From Acidimicrobiaceae bacterium (GTDB lineage Bacteria; Actinomycetota; Acidimicrobiia; Acidimicrobiales; Ilumatobacteraceae), in the NCBI GenBank assembly GCA_003154135.1, contig PMCN01000084.1, forward strand, positions 1 to 7,659: 7,659 nucleotides of DNA, read 5' to 3'. Below are positions 1 through 5,590 of this stretch, piece by piece. The notes under the pieces were generated by a model. It was not told the origin of the DNA and searched no databases. It saw only the letters and a list, made by a program, of their open reading frames with translations. A program made the position numbers and the translations under genes. The first letter of the stretch is position 1. Each line of letters opens with the position of its first letter.

Positions 1-366
1 CGCGACGACGAGGGCTACATCTACATCTGCGACCGCAAGAAGGACATGATCATCTCCGGTGGCATGAACATCTACCCGGCCGAGATCGAGGCTGCGCTCG
101 AGCACCATGCCGACGTGCTGGAGGTGGCCGTGTTCGGCACGCCGAGCGACGAGTGGGGCGAGACCGTGCACGCCGTGGTCGTCGTGCGCGAGGGCGGTTC
201 ACTCGACGCCGAGGGCGTGATGGCGTTCGCCCGCGACCACCTGGCCAGCTACAAGGTGCCGCGGTCGGTGACGTTCATCGACGAGCTGCCCAAGACCGGC
301 AGCGGCAAGGTGCTCAAGCGCGAGCTGCGCGCCCCGTTCTGGGCGGGACGCGCCAGCCAGGTGTGA
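1..366 (+). CDS. Acyl-CoA synthetase / AMP-dependent ligase (C-terminal fragment)
   Basis: The reading frame is open from the first base of the window and ends at TGA 364-366, so only the last 121 residues of the protein are present. The fragment is the C-terminal lid domain of an ANL-superfamily adenylating enzyme. The A8 hinge motif reads DRKKDMIISGGMNIYPAEIE (residues 11-30), and the A10 motif PKTGSGKVLKREL (residues 97-109) holds the catalytic lysine, K103, used in acyl-adenylate formation. Family members activate a carboxylic acid with ATP and pass it to CoA. The hinge and A10 motifs fit FadD-like fatty or aromatic acyl-CoA ligases, but the substrate pocket lies in the missing N-terminal part, so the substrate cannot be named. 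The next gene converges on it with only 16 bases between the stop codons. The family assignment is firm and the exact function is open. Confidence 0.93.
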   Translation, partial: RDDEGYIYICDRKKDMIISGGMNIYPAEIEAALEHHADVLEVAVFGTPSDEWGETVHAVVVVREGGSLDAEGVMAFARDHLASYKVPRSVTFIDELPKTGSGKVLKRELRAPFWAGRASQV

Positions 367-375
367 ACCGGGCCT

Positions 376-392
376 GTTCGCCTCAGGCGAAC
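376..392. terminator. Short perfect hairpin between convergent genes
   Basis: GTTCGCC (376-382) and GGCGAAC (386-392) form a perfect 7-bp stem around a 3-base loop that is exactly the stop codon of the minus-strand phosphotransferase gene. It lies 10 bases past the stop of the acyl-CoA synthetase gene. The position between two convergent genes suits a shared bidirectional terminator. However, no T-run follows in either direction, so Rho-independent termination is not demonstrated, and the stem could be chance in GC-rich DNA. Confidence 0.3.
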
Positions 393-1258
393 TCGTCGAG
401 CACCGCGGCCAGCGTGGTGCGGCCGATGGCCGGCATCGAGCTCTCGTCGTCGCCGCTCAAGTAGGCCAGCGACAGGCTCACCGCCCACGCGGCCGCGCGG
501 TGCCACGTGTCGCTGTCGATGCCGGCCGTGTCGCGGAACAGGGCGCGGTGAGGTGCGTCGAACATCATCCAGGCGAGCGCGAGATCGGTGGCCGGGTCAC
601 CGGCGGTGATGTCGCCGAAGTCGATCACGGCCGACAGGCGCCCGTCGACCGTGAGCATGTTCGACGGGTGCAGGTCGCCGTGCAGCCACAGCGCAGGACC
701 GTCCCACGCAGGCGTGGCCGACAGCTCGCGCCACGCTCGCGTGGTGCGCGGCACGTCGAGCAAGTCGTCCATCACGCTGATGCGGCCATCGACCGATGCG
801 GCGCGCCCGGCGAGCGCGATGCCGCGGTACGGGTTGCGCGGCGCGTCGGCCGGGGCGGGTCGGTGCAACGCCCGCACGAATGCGGCCAGCGCCAGCGCGG
901 TCTCGTGCTGGTCGATCGGCGGTGCCTCGGCCGCCGTGTGGCCGGGCAGCCAGCGGCAGATGCTCCAGTGCCACGGGAAGCGCGCGCTGGGGACGCCGGC
1001 GAAGACGGGCACGGGCACGGGCAACGGCAACAGGGGAGCGAGCACCGGCAGCCACTGCTGTTCGTGCAGCACGAGCTGCGCGCTCATCTCGCGTCGGGGG
1101 AGGCGCGCCACCCACTCGTCGCCCACGCGCACGACCGCGTTGTCCCACCCGTTGCCCACCACCCGAACCGCCAGGTCGGCGAGGTCGGGGCGTTGCTCGG
1201 CGAGCAGGGCTCGCACCAACGGCTCGTCGACGTGCACCTCGGCGGCAGGCGTGGCCAT
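383..1258 (-). CDS. Aminoglycoside-phosphotransferase-family (APH fold) kinase
   Basis: A 291-residue protein with the kinase-like APH fold. The Brenner-type catalytic motif HGDLHPSN (193-200) supplies the catalytic base D195 and the metal ligand N200, and DFGD (213-216) carries the second metal-binding Asp, D213. The N-terminal lobe has the family signature GNGWDNAVVRVGDEWVARLP (35-54). There the ATP-anchoring lysine position appears to be Arg (R52), as in a subgroup of actinobacterial family members. Family members phosphorylate aminoglycosides, macrolides or small metabolites such as choline or sugars with ATP. Sequence alone does not give the substrate, and chromosomal members of this kind are often not resistance genes. 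The start ATG (1258-1256) overlaps the era stop by one base (TGATG) and has no clear Shine-Dalgarno sequence, which suggests translation coupled to era. It is the last gene of the minus-strand operon. No transmembrane or signal segment is seen, so it is probably cytoplasmic. Confidence 0.88.
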   Translation of the reverse strand: MATPAAEVHVDEPLVRALLAEQRPDLADLAVRVVGNGWDNAVVRVGDEWVARLPRREMSAQLVLHEQQWLPVLAPLLPLPVPVPVFAGVPSARFPWHWSICRWLPGHTAAEAPPIDQHETALALAAFVRALHRPAPADAPRNPYRGIALAGRAASVDGRISVMDDLLDVPRTTRAWRELSATPAWDGPALWLHGDLHPSNMLTVDGRLSAVIDFGDITAGDPATDLALAWMMFDAPHRALFRDTAGIDSDTWHRAAAWAVSLSLAYLSGDDESSMPAIGRTTLAAVLDEFA

Positions 1259-2097
1259 CAGTAGCCCAGGCGCTCCACCCGGTCGGGGCGGCGCTGCCAG
1301 TCCTTGTCGACCTTGACGAACAGTTCGAGGAAGCAGCCCTCGGGCAGTTGCGCGCGGGCCAGCTTGCCCACTTCCTTGAGCACGGCGCCGCCCTTGCCGA
1401 TCACCATGCCCTTCTGGCTGTCGCGCTCGACGATGATCTCCACCCGGATGCGCGGCCACTCCCACTCGGTGACTCGTGTGGCGATGCTGTAGGGCAGCTC
1501 GTCGTGCGTGACGGCGAGCAGCTGCTCGCGCACCAACTCGGCCACCCACAGCTCTTCGGGCTGGTCGCTCACCGTGTCGTCGGGGAAGTACAGCGGGCCT
1601 TCGGGCATGAGCGATGTGAGGTGAGCGACGAGCTCGGGGATGCCCTTGCCGCTCTTGGCCGACACGGGGAAGTAGTCGGCGGCGCCGAGCTTGCCGGCCT
1701 GCACGAGCTGCGACATGACTGCCTGTGGTTTCACCGCGTCGATCTTGTTGACGATGACCAGCGCGTGGGGCAGATCGAGGTGGCCGGCCACCCACTGATC
1801 GCCGCTGCCGAAGGGCTTGGTGGCATCGATGACGAGGCAGACGACGTCGACGTCGTTGACGCTGTCGAGTGCGGTCGCGTTGACCCGCTCGCCGAGTGCG
1901 GTGACGGGCTTGTGCAGCCCGGGCGTGTCGACGAAGACGAGTTGCGCCTCGGGTGTGGTGAGGATGCCACGCACGCGCGTGCGCGTGGTCTGCGGCTTGT
2001 CGCTCACGATGCTCACCTTGCGGCCGCACATGGCGTTCACCAACGTGCTCTTGCCGACGTTGGGCCGGCCGACGAGGGTGACGAATCCGCTGCGCAT
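1258..2097 (-). CDS. era: GTPase Era, 30S ribosome maturation factor
   Basis: A 279-residue GTPase with all G-motifs: G1 GRPNVGKS (10-17), switch I PQTTRTRVRG (35-44), G3 DTPG (57-60), G4 NKID (117-120) and G5 SAK (146-148). It ends in a KH RNA-binding domain with the GKGG loop (234-237, in VIGKGGAVLKEVG) and the typical Era tail ending ERLGY. Era binds the 3' end of 16S rRNA in the cytoplasm and couples GTP hydrolysis to late 30S assembly. The length is slightly short for the family (about 300) but nothing is missing. ATG 2097-2095 is chosen because MRSGFVTLVGRPN begins the G domain directly. A GTG four codons upstream (2109-2107) is possible, and neither has a strong ribosome binding site. 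It lies 50 bases after the GerMN lipoprotein gene on the same strand and overlaps the phosphotransferase gene by one base. In many actinobacteria era follows ybeY and a CBS-domain transporter-like gene, so this neighbourhood is unusual. Confidence 0.97.
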   Translation of the reverse strand: MRSGFVTLVGRPNVGKSTLVNAMCGRKVSIVSDKPQTTRTRVRGILTTPEAQLVFVDTPGLHKPVTALGERVNATALDSVNDVDVVCLVIDATKPFGSGDQWVAGHLDLPHALVIVNKIDAVKPQAVMSQLVQAGKLGAADYFPVSAKSGKGIPELVAHLTSLMPEGPLYFPDDTVSDQPEELWVAELVREQLLAVTHDELPYSIATRVTEWEWPRIRVEIIVERDSQKGMVIGKGGAVLKEVGKLARAQLPEGCFLELFVKVDKDWQRRPDRVERLGY

Positions 2098-2147
2098 GAG
2101 ACCCGCCACGCTATCGGCGCCGGATGCGGGCCGATCGAGCGGCCGGA

Positions 2148-2825
2148 TCACCCCCCGGTGGTCGAGGTCGTCGTCGTCGTGGAGGTGAGGGTGGAGGTGG
2201 TGGGCGTCGACGACGATTCGAGCAGCGACAGGAAGTCGGCGCGCGCGAGGAGCTGGCCGGGCGGCGCCACCTCTCCGTTGGGCTTGGGGACGGCGATGTT
2301 GAACTGCACCTGCCCGATGCCGCGGCTGTCGGTGAGCGTGAGCACCAGCTGCGCGGTGACGAGCCGTTGGTCGGACAGCGAGATGGTGTCGAAGAACCCC
2401 GGCGGCAGCTCGACCAGCGCCACACCCGAGTTGTTGCTGGTGACCTTGATCTCGGCCACCCTGGCGGGTGGCACAGCGCTGCGCAGCCCACGGCCGAGGT
2501 CGCCCGCCGGTGGGCCGTCCTGCAGCGCGGCCACGATCTGGCCCAGCGCGGCGGGTGCGGGCAGGGGGGTGGCCACGTACGTGAGCTGGCCGCTGGCGAT
2601 GAAGTACAGGCGCACCGGTTCGGTCTGCACGACCGTGGTGGGCACGAGTGCGCTGGTGGTGCTGATCAGCTCGGTGGTGGTGGTCGACGACGTGGTGCTG
2701 GGCGGCAGCGTGTCGTCGAGGCCCGCCGGCGGGTTGATGCGGGCCACCTTGCCGTCGCCCACCACGGTGCACGCGACGGGGACGACTGCCACGAACGCGG
2801 CGAGGAGCACGAGACGGGTGCGCAT
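2148..2825 (-). CDS. GerMN-domain lipoprotein, reduced LpqB-like
   Basis: A 225-residue exported protein. The N-terminus MRTRLVLLAAFVAVVPVAC is a signal peptide with Arg residues, a hydrophobic core and a lipobox-like end. C19 is the probable lipidated cysteine, although Pro at -3 is not the consensus residue. A Thr/Ser-rich spacer (about 39-67) precedes a GerMN domain (about 69-185), recognisable by VRLYFIASGQL, the LGQIVAALQDGPP segment and the region around VALVELPPGFFD. The end (about 206-225) is again almost pure Thr/Ser. GerMN domains occur in spore germination protein GerM and in LpqB, which partners MtrB at the actinobacterial membrane. LpqB is about 580 residues with a C-terminal beta-propeller that is absent here. 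The gene starts inside the kinase stop (TGATG) with a strong Shine-Dalgarno sequence. Its place directly after an MtrB-like kinase supports a role in modulating that sensor. The domain call is good and the role is inferred. Confidence 0.87.
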   Translation of the reverse strand: MRTRLVLLAAFVAVVPVACTVVGDGKVARINPPAGLDDTLPPSTTSSTTTTELISTTSALVPTTVVQTEPVRLYFIASGQLTYVATPLPAPAALGQIVAALQDGPPAGDLGRGLRSAVPPARVAEIKVTSNNSGVALVELPPGFFDTISLSDQRLVTAQLVLTLTDSRGIGQVQFNIAVPKPNGEVAPPGQLLARADFLSLLESSSTPTTSTLTSTTTTTSTTGG

Positions 2826-4222
2826 CAGAAGGCCTCCGGGAAGCTGACTCTGAAGCGGGCGCCGCCGCCCGGGCGATCGTCGACCCAGGCCTCGCCGCCG
2901 TGCGCGTGCGCGTGTTCGGCCACGAGCGACAGGCCGAGGCCGGTGCCCACGCGATGGCGGGCGGCGCTGCCCCGCGCGAACCGCTCGAAGATGCGCGAGC
3001 GCTCGCCGCGGGCCACGCCGGGTCCGGCGTCGTCGACGGTGAGCACCATCGTGTTGCGGCCCTGCACTGCGAGCACCACGCGCACCGGGCCGCCGCCGTG
3101 CTCGCGGGCGTTCTCGAGCAGGTTGGCGACGATGCGTTCGAAGCGGAGCTTGTCGAGGCGCACGAGACCGGGGAGCCGCGGGTCGACCTCGATGGGCACG
3201 TCGCCGAAGCCGTAGCGCTGGGCGATGCGGCCGAGCAGCTCGCGAGGGTCGACCTCCTCGCGGTGCAGTTCGGTGGAACCGGCGTCGATTCGCGACAGCT
3301 CGAGGAGGTCCATCACCATGTGATCGAAGCGGCGCACCTGGCTGACCACCACGTCGAGGGCCTGCTGGCTGCGATCGGGCAGGTCGGCGCGGCGACCGTC
3401 GAGCACCTCCACGGCGGCAGTGAGTGCGGTGATGGGCGACCGCAGCTCGTGGCTCACGTCGCTTGCGAAGCGTGCCTCGCGCTCGATGCGGGCTTGCACG
3501 GCGTCGGCCATGTCGTTGAACGAGTTGGCGAGGCGCGCGAGGTCGGGGTCGCTCTCGGGCGACATGCGCGCATCGAGACCACCCGACGCGATCTCGCCTG
3601 CGGCCGTGGCCACGCGCGACAGCGGGCGCAGCAGGCGGCGGCTCGTCCACCAGCCGAGGATTCCGGCGAGCAGCACGGTGGCCCCCGCACCGACGAGCAG
3701 TGCAGTGGCGATCGCGCGCAGGTTGCGTTCCGTGCTCTGCAACGGGAACACCTCGAAGTACTGCGCGCTCACCGAGGGGATGTTGATGCCGACCGCGACG
3801 AACGGTTCACCGCCGAGCTCGAAGCGTTGTTGCCCGCTGGCGCCCTGCCCGACGGCGGTGCGCAACTCGAGGGGGATGTCCTTGATCGGGTGGCGCACGT
3901 CGGAGTTCTGGATGCGATCGCCCTGCACGATGGTGGCGAATCCGCCTCCCTCCGTGCGCAGGTCGCGCAACGGGTCGATCTGCTGCTCGGCGAGCAGTTG
4001 GTCGCGCACGGTCTTCGCGTTGGCGTAAGTCTGCGTGCGGGCCACCTGCATGCGCTGGTCGATGAGGAACGAGCGGGCGACGGCGAACGTCACCACGGCC
4101 AGCCCCATGCTCGCCACCAGGCCGGTGAGCGAGAAGAAGAGGGTGACGCGCGTGCGCAGGCGCAGCGTTCGTCGTCGGCGTGGCTCGCTCATCGGCACCA
4201 GTGTGGCCGATGAGCGGGGCAC
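2825..4222 (-). CDS. Membrane sensor histidine kinase, MtrB-like
   Basis: A 465-residue two-component sensor kinase, numbered from GTG 4222-4220. An Arg-rich N-terminus is followed by TM1 (about 28-49), an extracytoplasmic loop of about 120 residues, TM2 (about 171-192) and a HAMP linker (about 191-245). The dimerisation/phosphoacceptor domain has the H-box SHELRSP with H258. The ATPase domain shows the N-box LLENAREHG (N371), G1 DDAGPGV (397-403), F-box IFERF (411-415) and G2 GTGLGLSL (426-433). All catalytic residues are present, so it should autophosphorylate H258 and donate to a receiver Asp, probably of the divergently encoded regulator at 4889-5575. Overall architecture and the GerMN lipoprotein directly downstream resemble MtrB of the MtrAB-LpqB system. 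The start is uncertain: ATG 4192-4190 would remove 10 residues and gives the tidy N-terminus MSEPRRRR, and neither start has a strong ribosome binding site. It follows the STAS gene by 30 bases and overlaps the lipoprotein gene by one base. Confidence 0.94.
   Translation of the reverse strand: MPRSSATLVPMSEPRRRRTLRLRTRVTLFFSLTGLVASMGLAVVTFAVARSFLIDQRMQVARTQTYANAKTVRDQLLAEQQIDPLRDLRTEGGGFATIVQGDRIQNSDVRHPIKDIPLELRTAVGQGASGQQRFELGGEPFVAVGINIPSVSAQYFEVFPLQSTERNLRAIATALLVGAGATVLLAGILGWWTSRRLLRPLSRVATAAGEIASGGLDARMSPESDPDLARLANSFNDMADAVQARIEREARFASDVSHELRSPITALTAAVEVLDGRRADLPDRSQQALDVVVSQVRRFDHMVMDLLELSRIDAGSTELHREEVDPRELLGRIAQRYGFGDVPIEVDPRLPGLVRLDKLRFERIVANLLENAREHGGGPVRVVLAVQGRNTMVLTVDDAGPGVARGERSRIFERFARGSAARHRVGTGLGLSLVAEHAHAHGGEAWVDDRPGGGARFRVSFPEAF
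2833..2837 (-). promoter_or_regulatory. Shine-Dalgarno site of the GerMN lipoprotein gene
   Basis: GGAGG on the minus strand lies 7 bases before ATG 2825-2823, inside the last codons of the kinase gene. It fixes the start of the lipoprotein gene and shows that translation can begin independently even though the two genes overlap by one base. Confidence 0.75.
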
Positions 4223-4252
4223 CCCGCGATCGGGAGCCGCAACGAGCGCGGG

Positions 4253-4609
4253 TCAGGCTGCGTAGCCGACGAGCGCGAAGGCCTGCTCCTCGGCCTCCAG
4301 CACCGGTGCGAGCATGTCGAGGTCGGCCAGCACCAGCTCGGCGCGCAGCATCAGCTCGCTGCACACGAACGCCACCTGGTGACCGGTGATCGTGGCCTCG
4401 GCGGCCAGTTCGCGCAGACCGCGCAGGCCGGCGTCGGTGACGAAGGTGACCGCGCTGAGGTTGACGAGCAACCCGTAGGTGCGCGGCAGCGGCAGGCATG
4501 CGGTGAGCAGCGCAGCAGCATGGTCGTCGGTTGCCAGCGGTCCGGCGACCGAAACGGCCACGTGATGCCGGTGCAGATCGGTGTGTGCAGTGAGGGCGGG
4601 AGCCAACAT
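4253..4609 (-). CDS. STAS-domain protein, anti-anti-sigma-factor-like
   Basis: A 118-residue protein that is essentially one STAS domain. It has an N-terminal beta-strand pair (HHVAVSVAGPLATDDH, 15-30), the core strand LLVNLSAVTFVTDAGLRGL (47-65) and the following helix and strand (GHQVAFVCSE, 76-85). STAS proteins such as SpoIIAA and RsbV bind anti-sigma kinases and are switched off by phosphorylation of a serine in a D-S-[ST]-G motif. Here that site reads T58-D59-A60-G61, with no serine, so classical phospho-switching is unlikely. The start ATG 4609-4607 is well supported: a GGAGGT site lies just upstream, and the open frame further upstream has no protein-like character. It is the first gene of the minus-strand operon, 30 bases before the histidine kinase gene, which suggests a link to that signalling system. 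No anti-sigma kinase or sigma factor gene is visible here. The fold is likely; its partner is unknown. Confidence 0.83.
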   Translation of the reverse strand: MLAPALTAHTDLHRHHVAVSVAGPLATDDHAAALLTACLPLPRTYGLLVNLSAVTFVTDAGLRGLRELAAEATITGHQVAFVCSELMLRAELVLADLDMLAPVLEAEEQAFALVGYAA

Positions 4610-4615
4610 GTCGCA

Positions 4616-4621
4616 ACCTCC
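4616..4621 (-). promoter_or_regulatory. Shine-Dalgarno site of the STAS gene
   Basis: GGAGGT on the minus strand ends 6 bases before ATG 4609-4607. It is one of the strongest ribosome binding sites in the window and decides the start in favour of the 118-residue protein over a longer open frame that runs into the intergenic region. Confidence 0.8.
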
Positions 4622-4674
4622 GTGTGGTGGTGGGTTGTGGCGACGAATCGCCCGGACGTGCCCGCTCGTGAACC

Positions 4675-4714
4675 GCTGTACTTGCTGTACCGCTTGACGT
4701 GCTGTACCGCTTGA
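4675..4714. repeat. Direct repeats with GCTGTAC core
   Basis: The 14-mer GCTGTACCGCTTGA occurs twice without mismatch (4684-4697 and 4701-4714), offset by 17 bases. A third copy of its first seven bases lies just before (4675-4681), giving GCTGTAC at offsets of 9 and 17. Direct repeats upstream of a gene for an OmpR-family regulator are the usual form of binding site for such a regulator, so autoregulation of both divergent units is plausible. Binding is inferred from position and form only. Confidence 0.7.
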
Positions 4715-4722
4715 ATTGGTTC

Positions 4723-4775
4723 CACGCTGCCGGTGGAGCACCAGGGGGAGGAAGGTACCCCACCGGGGCAGCGTG
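4723..4775. repeat. Long imperfect inverted repeat
   Basis: CACGCTGCC (4723-4731) is complementary to GGCAGCGTG (4767-4775). The stem continues inward with GGTGG (4732-4736) against CCACC (4760-4764) after a two-base bulge. This gives 14 base pairs around a 23-base loop. It could act as an operator dyad or fold in a leader RNA. CACGCTG occurs again at 4812-4818 and could pair with the same right arm (4769-4775), so two exclusive structures are possible on paper. Confidence 0.6.
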
Positions 4776-4830
4776 AACAGTGCCAACACTGCCTGTCGTT
4801 TGTGACGGGACCACGCTGGCTGTGTGCGAT

Positions 4831-4843
4831 TTCTGTAACAGAA
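4831..4843. promoter_or_regulatory. Perfect 13-base palindrome, candidate operator
   Basis: TTCTGT-A-ACAGAA is a perfect inverted repeat with 6-base arms and one central base, ending 45 bases before the response-regulator start. It is AT-richer than its surroundings and shares the CTGTA core with the upstream direct repeats. A dimeric repressor or the regulator itself could bind it, but the ligand is unknown. Confidence 0.45.
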
Positions 4844-4888
4844 TGCGGTCAGCCGGCTCTTGTGCGCGCGCATGACAGAGTGGGGGCC

Positions 4889-5575
4889 GTGAACTCCCTG
4901 CTCTTCATCGAGGACGACGACGCGATCCGGGTCGCCCTCACGCTGGCGTTGGAGGACGAGGGGTACGAGGTGCGTGAGGCACCCGACGGTCGCACCGGCC
5001 TCACCCTCTTCGCCGAACGCGAGCCCGACCTCGTGCTGCTCGATCTGCGCCTACCCGATCTCTCCGGCTTCGACGTGTGCCGGCAGATGCGCAGCAACAG
5101 CATCGTGCCCATCATCATCGTCACCGCCCAGACCGACACCTACGACCTCGTCGCCGGGCTCGAGGCAGGTGCCGACGACTACGTCACCAAGCCGGTCGTG
5201 CCCAAGGAGCTCGCCGCCCGCATCCGGGCAGCGCTGCGGCGGGTGCACCTGCACGAGGCATCTGCGGTGTCGTCGTCGGCCGCGCGCTTCGGCGACGTCG
5301 AGCTGCGGCGCGACCAGGGTGTGGCGCTGAAGGCAGGTGTCGAGCTCAACCTCACCAAGACCGAGTACCGCCTGCTGTGCGAGTTCGCCGACCACGCCAA
5401 CATGGTGCTCTCACGCGATCAGTTGCTCGAGCGGGTGTGGGGCTACGAGTACCTCGGCGACAGCCGCCTCGTCGATGCACACGTGCGTCGCCTGCGGGTG
5501 AAGATCGAGGACCAGCCCGACGAGCCCAAGCTCATCGTGACTGCGCGGGGCATCGGCTACCGCCTGCTCGCGTAG
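4889..5575 (+). CDS. OmpR/PhoB-family response regulator, MtrA-like
   Basis: A 228-residue two-domain DNA-binding regulator. The receiver domain (1-118) has the acidic pair E8-D9/D10, phosphoacceptor D52 in LVLLDLRLPD, T79 and K101. The segment TAQTDTYDLVAGLEAGADDY is close to MtrA. The residue after the conserved KP is Val rather than the usual Phe. The C-terminal winged helix (about 133-228) shows LTKTEYRLL, the loop-to-helix segment LLERVWGYEYLGDSRLVDAH with recognition helix about 193-207, and the wing ending VTARGIGYRL. When phosphorylated it should bind direct-repeat DNA and regulate transcription. The partner is probably the kinase at 2825-4222. GTG 4889 is chosen because the first beta strand (SLLFIEDDD) begins immediately. 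An in-frame GTG three codons earlier (4880) is possible. A G-rich stretch 4882-4886 is a weak ribosome binding site. It converges with the Asp-box gene, with 15 bases between the stops. Confidence 0.95.
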   Translation: MNSLLFIEDDDAIRVALTLALEDEGYEVREAPDGRTGLTLFAEREPDLVLLDLRLPDLSGFDVCRQMRSNSIVPIIIVTAQTDTYDLVAGLEAGADDYVTKPVVPKELAARIRAALRRVHLHEASAVSSSAARFGDVELRRDQGVALKAGVELNLTKTEYRLLCEFADHANMVLSRDQLLERVWGYEYLGDSRLVDAHVRRLRVKIEDQPDEPKLIVTARGIGYRLLA

Positions 5576-5590
5576 GACTCGCCTGGCCTG

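Larger units (their letters stand above)
4610..4888. promoter_or_regulatory. Divergent intergenic control region
   Basis: This 279-base non-coding stretch separates the minus-strand STAS/kinase operon from the plus-strand response regulator, so promoters for both should lie here. It holds three GCTGTAC copies (4675-4707), a long inverted repeat (4723-4775), a small hairpin CAGTG-CCAA-CACTG (4778-4791) and a palindrome (4831-4843). The element CTGTA occurs four times. No convincing pair of -35/-10 boxes is seen on either strand. TTGACG at 4694-4699 is a good -35 hexamer for the plus strand but has no matching -10. On the minus strand GGAACC (4723-4718) and CGTC (4699-4696), 18 bases apart, faintly resemble an ECF-sigma promoter. 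Confidence 0.6.

Noticed and set aside
500..1316. Long open frames on the plus strand opposite the phosphotransferase and era genes
   Set aside because: They are Arg/Ala/His-rich translations antisense to genes with clear motifs, as expected in GC-rich DNA, and show no domain of their own.
2113..2144. Hairpins between the GerMN lipoprotein gene and era (ATCGGC/GCCGAT, GGCCG/CGGCC)
   Set aside because: The stems are only 5-6 bp, compete with each other and lack a T-run, so a terminator separating the two genes is not supported.
2161..2210. GTC/GTG-rich low-complexity DNA as a microsatellite
   Set aside because: It encodes the Thr/Ser-rich C-terminal tail of the GerMN lipoprotein and is explained by repeated Thr codons.
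2900..4213. 437-codon open frame on the plus strand opposite the histidine kinase
   Set aside because: It mirrors the kinase codons, has a composition typical of antisense frames and no recognisable motif, whereas the minus strand has every kinase box.
4610..4873. N-terminal extension of the STAS protein on the minus strand
   Set aside because: A strong Shine-Dalgarno site stands just before ATG 4609 and the upstream frame is low-similarity, basic and covers the regulatory repeats.
4733..4888. In-frame upstream extension of the response regulator (52 codons from GTG 4733)
   Set aside because: The receiver fold begins directly at 4889, the extension has no family-like sequence, and it runs through the inverted repeat and palindrome of the control region.
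5576..5590. Terminator between the response regulator and the Asp-box gene
   Set aside because: Only 15 bases separate the stops and no stem longer than 3 bp or T-run could be found.
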